Assembly: GCA_050084515.1 (NCBI GenBank)
Contig: CM114271.1
Coordinates: 3,410,001-3,474,000, forward strand
DNA from: Blasia pusilla
Lineage: Eukaryota > Marchantiophyta > Marchantiopsida > Blasiales
Reading direction: 5' to 3'
DNA length: 64,000 bases
In this document: piece after piece, positions 22,716 to 38,738 of the stretch
Numbering within the stretch: position 1 is the stretch's first letter
Layout: each line of letters starts with the position of its first letter
Notes under the pieces: model-generated
What the model was told of the DNA's origin: nothing
The model's database searches: none
Seen by the model: only the letters and a program-made list of their open reading frames with translations
Program-made: the position numbers and the translations under genes

Positions 22716-25659
22716 CTGCTAGTTGCGAAACAAGGCACAAAATCCTTCCTGTGGTAGTTTATGGATTTCAACAAGTTATATTATTGGATTTTCATATCAT
22801 CGAATATCAACAAATATTGGAAAGTCCTCCTTGAATGTTTTCTTCAACGACTCAAAAACAAATTCCTACATGTGGAAATTTAGTTATACAATGGACTACC
22901 TTGGTCCACATATATTTTGGTGTTGTTCACCAAAGGAGATTTGACTTGGATTTTCTCCTATAATTTTCCCACTATAATGAGAACGTTGTAATATTAATAA
23001 GTAATAATTCATAATTATGGAAGGACGACTACCTTGGATTGGATATCATCCATAAGTAACAGATATAAACACTCAATAAACATAGATAGAAGGCTTAGTA
23101 AATTATCAAAAACTAAACTAGTGTTATATAAAATAATTATATGAATTTTGTATTCAAAAAAGAGTTTATATTTTTCTTTTAAGTAGGAAATCTATAAACA
23201 TGTTTAAATTTGATGCTTTAAGGAAACTATTGGTTTATGAGATGTTTTTTTTATTTTGTCTTTCAAATGACCTCTCTTAGTGCCACGTTATACAATTACG
23301 AAATCTACATTATTATTGCAGGATCCCTCCTGGATTTTCAAACTCCTCTCATCTGAACACCTAACCCCATCAACCAATAGAATCACTTGAAATTGATTTT
23401 ATAGGTTAAATCTTTTATTTACAATAGAAATTACCTATCATTTTTAATGATGGGTAATTACTATTATGACTAGTAGGTACCCAATAATGATATTACTCAA
23501 GAAATATGGAAAGGATGATGTGTCCTTAAGGAAATATATTCTAATAAAAATACTAATGATAGAGTTGACAAATATATATTTATACTCTTAATTGAGGAAA
23601 GGAAGGAAATGGGGGTTGTCCTAATGTGAGGAGAATCCCTTCTAAAAATGAAACTATTTTAAAAGGGGAATATGAGTTGTCATCTATATTCTTAAGGGAG
23701 GATGGCTTCTTGATTTCCAAACACATGTATGATTGACCAATGGCAATGGGGCAACGAGAAAATATTTTAATGATACGGAAAGCAACTAGTTTGATTTTTT
23801 TGGGTAGCATGATTACTTGTCAAGAGCATAACACAGGATGAACACATGTATTATTTGTCATGGAAAGGAATTAATATGAGTCACCAAACAATATGTTGGT
23901 ATATATGTAAATGGAAAATATATTCATTTTATATTTAAAATATTTGTATTATCTGATTTAAAAAATATTAAGAAAAACTAAATTTTCATGATGGAATCAT
24001 GATGTATTTTACTTTTATGAATTTATAATTATTTTAAAATTAAAAAAATATTTTAGATTATCCACCCTACTAATAATATTATTAGGCGCCACTACACTAT
24101 ATAAGTATATTGATTTTTGACTGAAGAGAGTAAATCAATGTCACATCAAAGATATCCCACTTAATTAAGAAAATTGGGAAAAAATGAAAATTTATGCCAC
24201 ACTTAACTAACTATGAATATAATTGAATGAAAAAATAGTTGGGAAAGATAAAAATTGATAAATCATAGTAATATGGTTCTAAATAGTCTAAATAAAAAAA
24301 CCCAAAATAGCTAGTTATAAGTTCATATTATTACACTTGCATAACTATATAATTATCCAACTCCTTTGACTAGATAAGAAAGAACATCTTATCCAAATAA
24401 TGATGAAATACATGAAAATGAGTCTCAATTGGATGTAAAATGCTTCCATTCATTATTACTAGTACTTTATATTCTTCTTTTGTCTGCATAGAAAATAATT
24501 AGAATAGAAAATAGGATATCATAATTCTCTCAACAAATCCAATTTGAACACACTCATGAAGGAATACTTCATAGACTTCCAAGTGATATCCTAGTAGTCC
24601 ACTCAATCCGGCCCAACCATAACTCGTCCCAATACAATTTACTATAATCTTGAAAATAATACATTATCATCTAGAGTGACATGATGCATCATCTCATAAG
24701 ATTATGAGATCATATCAAACTTTAGAGTTTAGATATTACGACTATTTTATCGAATTGTTAATCTAATGATGGACACATACAGGTTGGACAATAATGGAGT
24801 GGATGTGCCAACTTACACTAGTCTTCTCTTGGGATTATATCAAGTGGAAAAAAATGATTAGAAGGTTTTTTCTTAAAGGGATACTGACTCATGCTTGCTT
24901 CCATAACATTTATTAATATCCATCATATATTGGTCATCCCAAGTATTTCTTCCAAGCCTACAATTTTGGATAGACATATTCTTCAATTATGTATCCAACA
25001 TAGAATTTGGTGGATTTTAGTTTTGACGGACTTAGATCTATTTTCTTAACAGGATCATCATGATCTATGATCTACTTCAAAATTTTCCTTCCAAATAAGT
25101 ACTTTTGGATGAATATGTACGTCTAAATATTATCATTTCTCAAATTAGGAAAGACAACAAACTTCGATTCGATAGGACACAAATCCATTTGGATCTCTCA
25201 ATCGTAGAGTACTCATCAAGTCGTCTTTTTCTTTATTAAAATATCCGTATTTAGGGTTATTGTGTGCACCCATCTTGGATTGATAGAGTTTGGAAATATT
25301 TTAGTCATGACAAATACTCATTTAAGGATGTATAGATAAATTGGGGGCAATCATTGGTAACAAGGAGATTTCATGATCCACCATAATTTGGGGATTCTTT
25401 TCTTGTTACACTATGATTAGGATAATAAATTTTCTCTGGAAAATATGGTCATGTATTATTTATACTCCAAAGCATTCTAGGGATTTCCTATAAATCTATA
25501 TTTCTTTTTTTTCTCCAGATTTTACACAATTTTTAGTGGTATTATTTTTAAAGCCATCCTACTTAATCCGGATAATCCCTTTAATATACCATCTAAATTT
25601 AGATTGGTTCTTTTCCAAACCATGATAGATATCTTTGGACATGTCATTTTTTAGTAGTA

Positions 25660-25870
25660 CCCACTAAAATTAGGCCTTTGAAAAGGTATTCATTATGGCC
25701 CTTCCAAGTTCTCCAATTTCCTTTGGCCATGTAGCCTATCCATGTGTCCTACACACGTGTTTAACAATTACTTTCTCCCCACCCTTCGTAAATGGTTGTA
25801 CACTGTTTATCTCGTAAATATTAATCCTACTTTTTTAAAATAAAATGAGATATTATTCTTCATGCATTAT
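25660..25870 (+). repeat. Dispersed AT-rich repeat, copy A
   Basis: Shares with 48660-48870, in the same orientation and order, the strings CAAGTTCTCC, TAGCCTATCCA, TACACAC and AATTACTTT..CC. Probably a fragment of an old interspersed repeat of unknown class. Confidence 0.6.
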
Positions 25871-28261
25871 CTCGTAATTTTGTATTTTATGAAATGAACC
25901 ACGATTGTTAAAGTCTTAAAGATGTTGTATCCTATACTCTCAAAGGAGATTAGATTTCTTTGTTGCCAAAGGAAAAGCAAAAATGGGAATTAATTTTGAA
26001 GATTTTTTGGGGAGACAAAATAACTAGAAAAAAGGTAGCCAAACTAGTCGTAAATATATTCTATCATAAAGTTTATTGAATATTTATGAGAGTTAGAATA
26101 TCAAAAGAGGATTTTTAGCAAGAAAATCTCTCTAATGTGAATATATCTCAATAATCTATTAGTTAGAATGGTTAGAATATAGTTAACCACAGATAAAATA
26201 ATTGGAGCTCATTACCTATTTCTCAAGTCGAGTTTTTCAAGAAAATATGAGATAAATGTATCGAATTTATTGCCCATCATCCCTATAATCTCTGTGGCAA
26301 CATAAGGGAAAACATCTATATCCTTGTGCCCTAAACTATAAACTTAGATGTTTTCCCTCTTCTTCACTTCTTGTAATAATGTTATTCTTACCATCATATT
26401 GGCCCAATTAGTCTTAGACAGACGATCAATATTTGCCACCACAAAATCTTTAAGTTAATTTAATTTAATTTATTCAAAAAATGTTCTTTATGAAATATTT
26501 ATTCTATATTCTTCCTTCAATTTCACCTAATCTCCACCCTTTTATTTTCTCATCTTATAAAAAAATATTTAATCCATGAAAAAATCCTTCTTTTGGGAAA
26601 TTTTGTGTTTGGTAGGAAGGAATATGTTCACTTTATGTGGGAATTTAAAAAAACATTGGATCAAATACAATTAGAGGAATAGGAGAGTTGCGCGACAGGA
26701 ATTAATTTTCCGAAGGAATAGAATGATTTTATTTTAAGGGAAGGATGTTTTCCTTTCTAAGAGGAAGAAAGAAAAAAACACACATTGATTTTTTAAAGCT
26801 ATTGAGAAGGCCAATTTCCTTTATGAAATCTAGCGTTGTTTTAATATGACATGCACTTTCACAAAGTGTTCTCTCTATTATATTATTTGCAGTAACCTCT
26901 TGTATTTTGAACTCTAGAATTTTAATAATTATCCAAAGGCTTCTCATGGAATTTCTTCAATTGTTGATCTTGCCTAAAAATAACCAACTACAGATATTTC
27001 AAGATCAAATCTTCATCCAAAAATAGCCAACTTATAAACTTTGTAGATCAAAATTCCATTTTTAGATATTTTTCAATCAAAATAACCTATCATAATTTTA
27101 ACCAATTGTTGGAATTTTACATTTATGAACGTTTTTTTTTAAGGGCGCCGACATTCTCAAGTAAATTACACTATATGAGAAATTAGGATTATACTTAAGA
27201 CTCGATTACTAGTCGTTTATATTAAGAGATTAAATCTTCTTGCTTTCCCAATATTTTTAATGGTATACATTCATTGATAAGGTTCATGTAGATTTCTCTA
27301 CGAAAAAAATTAAATTGCATCTTTCTAAGAAAAAATATTTAAATTTATGGATAATTTTTATAAGGAGATTTATCGACACGAAATAAATCTTTTGTAGGTT
27401 TTTATTACATATACAAAGATATAAACTATAGGGAGAATTGAACCATGCAAATCAATTTTGTTAAACTTTATGAACGATTTACATAAGTATCATAGAAATT
27501 TTTGAAAAAAAATTGTAAGTATTGATTTATATGGATATTTTTAGAAAGAAATCAAAATTTTATCAATTTCATAAGATGAAATGTTTACACAATAGTTCTG
27601 CATGCTTGCATGATGCACAATTAGACAATGTTTTCAGAATCTAACATCTCAATACAAAGAATTTATAAGCCAAATATTCTTGTAGAAAGAAAAGTGTGTT
27701 TTGAGGAGATTATAATTTTTTCATAAAATTATTACATGAAAAAATTAAAATAATAGTAGGAAAAAATCTAGTAATTTTATGTCCATATGAAGAATTGGAT
27801 TAGATATTTTCTGTCAAAAAGAGCTGTGATGTTCAAAAATATTTTTTTATCAATTGAAAAAAATACTCAATTTTTAAAATAATATTTCTTTAAATAAAAT
27901 AATTTGAATAGTAAAGAAAAGAATAATGACGATAAAAATACCATCAAAAGATTAAAAATTCTTTGATAACAACTTTACGTATATTAGTTTTGAGATTTTA
28001 AAACCCAAAAAACTACCATAATTATTTATGAAATCGTATTTTTAAAAATAGCATATTGGACTAACTCATTCCAAATACGAAAGAAAAATGCAAACTTGGT
28101 AATTTTTATTGAAGGTTGAGTTATAGTCAAACTCATGAGACACCTGAACTGCTACATTTGGCACTCACACGAAGTAGAGAAGATTAATCTTCGTTAGTCA
28201 ATCAAGCACGATTATCTTAACTAGGGTTAGTTAATCACGGTTAGTCTTACTCGAGAATATG

Positions 28262-28283
28262 GTTAAGGGTAGGGTTAGGGTTG
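28262..28283 (+). repeat. Short telomere-like tract
   Basis: About three TTAGGG-type units, imperfect, within a stretch that also has scattered GGTTAG motifs (28195-28260). Too short to be a telomere. Confidence 0.5.
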
Positions 28284-31200
28284 CTTGTACATACCCTATA
28301 TAATTAAGAAGAAGACCATTCTCTACTCATTCTCTCATTGCAAATTTCGTTCTCCATGGTGGTGTATGTGTGTGAGAGCCGTTTTCCACCAATTATGCTT
28401 GTTTAGCAATTTTCCACAATTTTAGCATGTGCAAAGAGATGCATGTCTTTCATAGGGTATTGTGATTCTTAACCTTGATTATATATATCCACTTTATTTT
28501 AAAATAAACCTAAAAAGAGGACAAAGAAAGGTAATAACATCTCAAAAGGGGAGTCAAAAAATGCTCAATGGAATGCAAAAAGAAGATGGCAACTAGCCAA
28601 CGCAAACACCGACTCAACGAGAAAACATACTTTTAATTTCCCATTATCAACCAAGATTTTTTTAATCTTTGTGGGAATTACAGAAAAGTATGTGACATAA
28701 TAAAGAATAATTAATCTTTGTTGAACTATAATCATTATGGAATGAATTGGTGTATGTTTATACTATAAAAGACAATAAGAATAATAAAATGGATTTCATA
28801 ATTTTTATGTGAAAATATAGATTATCTGACACACATTTTGAATTTGGATTTTATTGAATTTTTAGATTCAATAAGAAAATTCTATAACTATATGAATTTT
28901 TTTTCCTTATCTTTGATGGTTATGTCATCAAACGCATCTTTATAAGTGAAAGTCTCTGAAATTTTAGGTTTTTTGGAGAATAGAAAATTTATCTCTAAAA
29001 CATCATCCCATTAGTTGATCTTTCTACTTTCAACTTAAAATAGTTGTTCATTATTGTATTGTTGGAATATCTTTTTTTAATCATAATTTGTTGCATGACA
29101 CAAAATTTTAGAACGTTATCAAAATATTTGTTGTATGATTTCAATAAATTTCTATCCAATTTGATAAGGTAATTTAAGATTTATTATTATATTCTACCAT
29201 TTTCAAGGGCAATAGGTTAATTATAAAGTATCCATAGGAAAATAAAAATAAAAATAATAAAATTTATTAGTTATATAAAATTAAGATAAAGTTAAATTAA
29301 GCAAAGGAATTCTTCTAATCATAGATTTCATAGTATTATCTGTGCTAGACATATAAAAAATAGCCCAAACCAAAATGAGAACTATAATATGTTGTGAATT
29401 TCTTTCAAATAAAGTCATCAATAAATATCTATCTACACTATTATTTATGTTATCTTCTTGCATGTCAAAATTTAGAATGAAAATATTTGTTGTATGGATT
29501 CATACCCCAATTACTTATTGTTGGGCTTGCTAAAGTATCCAAAGGGAAATATTTTCGTATGAAATTTCATGTGTAAAAAATATTTTTCCGAAAATATACA
29601 GGTGATAATTTTTTTTCAAATCATGATTTTCTGGCAATAAATAATTTATCGAAAATAGGAAACTTTATTTTTCCCTTCATGGAATTTCATATTTACATAT
29701 CTTTTTGTTATTTCATTTTCATCCCTTTGAAATAATCCATTGTACGAGGAGTTTATTCCTACTTCTAACAATTTAGAAATTGTATTATACAATGAAAAAG
29801 TAATATTTGGGAGATTTATACTATAGTGTAAGGAGGAAGGGATAGTATTTCTCCTTCCAAAGAAATGAAGCTCTTCTTCAAAAGGACATAGGTTCGGAAA
29901 TATTAGCTCTTCTTCTAAAGATCACTTATTACCATTAGAGTGGATGGTATATATGCATGGAGGTTTTTTTTGTGTAATATGGAACCTTATCTATCATCCA
30001 CACATATTTATGGTGATATTGAAGATTTCAAATCGAAACTAGGTAGGCCGCTCTCTCATAAAACTAGAAGTGACACAATTTGTGTACGTGAAAGCCTCAC
30101 AGAGATGTAGCAGTATTGTTATAAAGAAGTCGGTGGGTCATGTGATGGATTTACTATGAAAATTCCAAGAATAATTGAGGTGAGTCGTACGCATCTTCTG
30201 ATTTGTCAGATTATCGTTGATTTACATAAATTTGATTTTACCTTCATGGGATGGATATCCTTATGGATTCATAGTATGGTAAAGAGGAAATGAATGAATG
30301 AATGAACTTCTCATTTTCATCAATATGATCCAAAGTACTATACAATTTTTTGTTAATTTTTTTTCAAATTTATAAGTTCAAAAATTCAATACCAATAAAA
30401 AGAGAAAATGAATTTGAAGCCTAAAACTAAGAGATATTAGAAGATAATTTGGTGCTAGTAAATAAAGATGGACAAATTTTGTGAGCCTAAGAGGATGAAA
30501 ATTTGTATCAATGAAAAATATGAAATAATTTGGGAGAAATTTCTACACAAAATTATGGTTATTCAAACACCATAAAAACTTGATTTCAAGATCAATTCTA
30601 ATATAAATTCTGAAAAGTGGACAAAATAATGATAGAAAGTGCATAGAAATTTTTGCAATAAGAAATCGAGAAAAAATCAAGAAAAACTCACAAGACATGA
30701 ATAGATTTCATAAGATATTAAGTTTACTTTGAGAGTTTTATGAATAACTGTGAATTTTTTTGGGGAGAAATAACCATTTGATAAAATTATGGAAAAAATG
30801 AGAACAAATTATGAGAATTTGTAAGAAGATTATTTTTCAAAATACACCCACCATGAAAAATTATCCAAATAATATTTCAAGATAAATTTCAATGATTATG
30901 TTTTGCAATAAAGAGATGGAGCTGGAATAACTTATCAAAGAAAATCTTATCATCATTTTCCAATAAGTATATAGGAAATAGTAATATCTTTGAAACATAT
31001 AAAGGTGAAGTTCAACAAGCAAGGTGTAACAAAAATATGTCTATATAATATTAGAAAGAAAATAAGACTATATAATTCAAAATTAAAATTTTAGTGAAAG
31101 AAATCGTGTAAGAACACATTGCTAACCTATATTACTATAAATGTATAAAAAATGAAGAGACATTGGGAAAAACCTATTATTTTATGATTCTCCAATTGGC

Positions 31201-32395
31201 TGAATGTTTTCCAAGTTTTTCGTCAATCCCTTACTAGTCGTATGAAATTTTTTACCCGAATAAAGTAGATGTCATATTTTTGAGTTAACTCCAAATACTT
31301 TCTAAATTTGTATGCTTAAAAAGGATTGTTACTTTGTGAATAATGGTCTATTTGGTCTTAAAATGGGCTTGGAAAATGTCTTGCGAGTCCATTATGACTT
31401 TAAGAATTTATGAATAAAAATCACTTGCCAAATAATTAAAGTAATCCCATGTGAAAATACCAATTGAGTCATAAAGGTCTCAAATTTCAATCGTAAGATA
31501 GCCCAAACAACATTAAGGCATAAAATAGCACTTGTAGTTTACTCAGAAAGAATTAGTTCAAGCTAAAAAAAGGACTTGTAAGAAACCCTATGCATCCCTT
31601 CGTCCCTAGGTAGTGCAACATATATTAGTTATCATTAACACATATTTAAGATGTATTTATCCTATGAATCATATAACATATATACACAAATGAAGTTATC
31701 TTAAGATGTGAAGGATGTTCTCTAATCTATGATCATGAACTCAAAGATTTTATATAAGTACAAATCTACGAAGGGTAACACCTTCCAATGTTCCAACGTT
31801 ACATTCACTCTTTGTTTAGCTCAGATACACTACATGTACGCGATGTGCATTCAACAAAGAGATGTGAGTAAAAAACACAATAGATATGTCAAATGTGTCA
31901 TTTTAGTATTAATCTTAGCCCACCTTTAACTTAAGAAATTTCATGCTCATATATTAGAATAGCTCTCATATAAAATATTTTAGATAGGTCCCATTCTTCT
32001 GAAATTATTAAGACAATAAAAAAACAAAAACAAAAGTTGAACTCTTTTGTTAAGGAATTGATTTTTGTAAATATCTATCTTCTTACAAAACTATAGAGGA
32101 GGGAAGGACGAGGAATCGAATGTTTATAAATAAAGTTGTAACAAAAATATTCTACTTTGATAAGTATTACTAGTGTTTATCCTTTTTATATCTCTACGCT
32201 TTGAGGAAATGGAGAGGGGATTTTCCTTGCACTAGATGAAATCATGGGTTTTATGATTACGTGGAGTCGTATGACTCACTCGATGACTTCTAATGACTAT
32301 TTATTCGACGAGACATAAAATTCCAATCATATAAGCTTAATGAATCAACTAAACAATAGGATTTTTTAATATAAAAATTAGAAGGCAAGTCATTG

Positions 32396-32844
32396 TGAGA
32401 AAAGAGAAAGTGATGAAATCACTGAAATCTATTACAAATCTTGGAGATACAAAGTAACCTAGTCCGTCCGTGCGCTCACAGAAGAGTTTCGATGGAACCT
32501 GAACATGGAGATAACTCGACATACAAGAATGCGTTACCGGTGCGGCTGCCGAGTATTTCACTACTCGGGAAAATATGGTTTTAAACCTATTTTTCTGTAT
32601 TTCTATTAATAGAATTTTTTTCCGGGGTTGCATCATCGGACCTCCTCGATGCATTAGGGTGCCCCGCACCCTGATGCAATGTAAAATTAGATAATCCTAG
32701 TAACGCTACTCCATAAACCACCTACGTCATATTACTATGATTCATGCGACGTTTAAGTCGGAACCATCAATCTAAACTTCTTCTAATACAAGGGGGCCGA
32801 TCAAATTAATGATGCTGAGAGATGTGGATGTTGAGAATCCAACA
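32396..32844 (-). mobile_element. Solo LTR (449 bp) of the same copia family, reverse orientation
   Basis: On the minus strand it begins TGTTGGATTCTCAACATCCA and ends CTTTCTCTTTTCTCA, matching the two LTRs at 17.9-22.7 kb. It includes the TAATATGACGTAGGTGGTTT block of the 5' LTR plus a further insertion containing the self-complementary GGGTGCGGGGCACCC. No internal sequence follows, so it is a solo LTR, normally produced by recombination between the two LTRs of an element. Confidence 0.88.
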
Positions 32845-34000
32845 ATCATGAGTAGATCTCTTCTTCATAATTTCCATATCACGTTGAAAATATTTAACAA
32901 ATGGTACAACATCATATGAGACATAAATTGGATATGACACATCATTAAGTAACTTGAAATAAAGGAATAAATTATCTGCATGACATGGACAATAAAAAAA
33001 ATTCTTTGGTAAGTAATTTTCATTTTTTTTCTATGGAAATGATTAGGCTAGTAATTTATATCTTTATGTATTATAATGTGGAATTTAGCTTAAGTAGTCA
33101 TTCATGACGAGTGCTACATCATGGATTAATATATGGAACGTTATGAACTATCAATAATTAAATAACAATTAGCAATCCTTGAGAAATGAAAACTCATTTC
33201 AAAGTTATGATTGATTTCTTCTTATAATCCAAATCAAAGAAAATACTTAGCTACTCATATTAACAAGATGATAAGGCTCTTCATAGGAATGAATTTAGGA
33301 CTTACCAAAAGAAGTGAAGCCTTCTAAAAGAAGAAAATGCCACTTATTGGATTTTCAGCAAATGTAATGTGGGTTTCACAAATCTATTCCAATGTATTGT
33401 ATGGGCGGGCAATGTATTCCTTGTTTAGGAAAACTAGTGCAAGATTGCTCAAAGCAACTGAGCAATCAACTGTTATGCGAATGCGAATCGACGACTCATC
33501 TACCTAAGGAGGGTATACTAACACCAAATGAGTGGTATATGCGGCGGTGGCAATTCGATACTATGGCAATTAAATATAGGAATAATAAGGGTGATTTATC
33601 CGTTTTCCAATCATATACATTCATTTATTTATTGACTAAAAATCAAATAAAATCCACATGTTGGCCTTTTACCCCCATGTTTTCCTGACCGTAAAAATAC
33701 TCCCGGGGAGAGGATCCGAGCCGCCCTATGGGATGGACTCCAAAAATTTTCCACGCTGCCCCATGCGGAGTAAAGAATTGTTTTGAAAATTTCCATTATA
33801 TATATGTTCAAATTAAAATATTGTACGGACAGTGACCGGGGGATGCAAGATGTGCACCGCCGTCGCCAAGACGCTGACCCTCAACCCGGTAACCTCAGGG
33901 GTAGGGGTTAACCATGTGTCGGTGGGTCCCTGCGCGAATGGGCGGGGCTGGGTAGCTAACTGGGAAGACGACATGTTGGCTAGCTAGCTAGCTAGACATG
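32845..34000. other. Intergenic region upstream of UGE
   Basis: AT-rich until about 33680, then abruptly GC-rich. The 98-codon frame at 33392-33688 has no recognised motif. A (GCTA)n run sits at 33978-33994. The sharp composition change marks the start of the UGE promoter region. Confidence 0.55.
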
Positions 34001-34059
34001 GGATCATCGGTGAGGCGCGGTCCTGATGGCGGGGCCGCGGGTCGTATGTGGAGCGATGT

Positions 34060-34525
34060 GTGGCGAGGAGCGGGAGGAACAGAGAAAGAAGCGGGGGCGG
34101 GGGCAAGGAAGGGAGGGCCGGAGGAAAGAAATACGAGTGGGAGCGCAGAGGGAGAGAAGAGAAGGGGAGGGGAGGGAGGGAAGGAGAGGAGAGGAGAGGA
34201 GAGGATAGATAGGACAGCATTGCGCTTCGGAATTGGTTAAATGGTGACAGGCAGATGAGATGCACAGTGCTGCTGTATGCTGATGGGAGAAGAGCTGGAA
34301 GAAATGCGCACCGCCCTCTGGTGATTGAGGAGACCTTTTGAGAGGTGGCGGAGCGCGGAGAGAGCGCGGAAAGAGCGCGAGGGAGACGCACGCGGATTGG
34401 TGAGGAGAACGAGGAGGAGGAGGAGGAGGAGGAGGGAGAGAGAGAGGCGGAGGGAGGGACGGAGAGAGGAAGGAAAGGGGCAGAGGAGGAGGAGGAGGAG
34501 AAGGAGGAAGAGGAAGAGCTGTGGT
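34060..34525 (+). promoter_or_regulatory. Purine-rich (GA/GGA)n promoter and leader of UGE
   Basis: Two strongly purine-rich blocks (about 34060-34205 and 34330-34525) consist of GGA, GAGA and GGGA repeats, with G-runs (GGGGGCGGGGGCAAGGAAGG near 34093) that could form a G-quadruplex. They lie 360-830 bases upstream of the UGE start. GAGA-type tracts are common in plant promoters and leaders; the Ser/Pro-rich open frames on the opposite strand are artefacts of this composition. Confidence 0.6.
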
Positions 34526-34887
34526 GGTGTAGTTGAGGTGGTTGCAGTCGTTTGTTGGGAAGCGTTTGGTTGTGAGTTGGGAGGACGGTGTGCGGGAATC
34601 GGTTGGCTGCGGAGCAGGTAAGGAGATGGATATCGGGCGCAGTTACGGAGGGCGAGATCTGAGAGAGTGGAAGATCTGAGTAGAAGGATTTCGATTTGAG
34701 CAAGCGAGTGTGGGGTGTATTGGTTTCTAGCGCGTCGTGTAGAGGCGATGCGTGGGAGGAGGTTTGCAGGATAGCGAAGCCGGACGATCAGCCTGGGCTC
34801 TTAGGCGTGCATACGAAATTAGTAAAGAGAAGGACGACAAGCGAAAGGAGGGAGGGAGGCAGGGAAGGACGGAGGGAGTTCACGAAT

Positions 34888-38738
<3,851 letters not shown>

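Larger units (their letters stand above)
22716..32395. other. AT-rich gene desert (9.7 kb)
   Basis: Very AT-rich, with almost no open frame above 70 codons and none with a recognisable motif. It looks like old, decayed repeats. Visible pieces include a stretch near 23325-23420 and another at 25660-25870 that resemble one at 48530-48900, and a short telomere-like run at 28262-28283. No RNA gene was recognised. Confidence 0.65.

Noticed and set aside
28195-28285. Interstitial telomere
   Set aside because: Only about three TTAGGG-like units and the plant-type TTTAGGG is not repeated; too short to call.
33392-33688. 98-codon frame with several Cys near the start
   Set aside because: No spacing typical of a zinc finger or defensin, AT-rich surroundings and no signal of splicing or conservation.
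33984-34703. 239-codon Ser/Pro-rich minus-strand frame
   Set aside because: It is simply the complement of the GA-rich UGE promoter and leader; the poly-Ser and poly-Pro runs come from the microsatellite.
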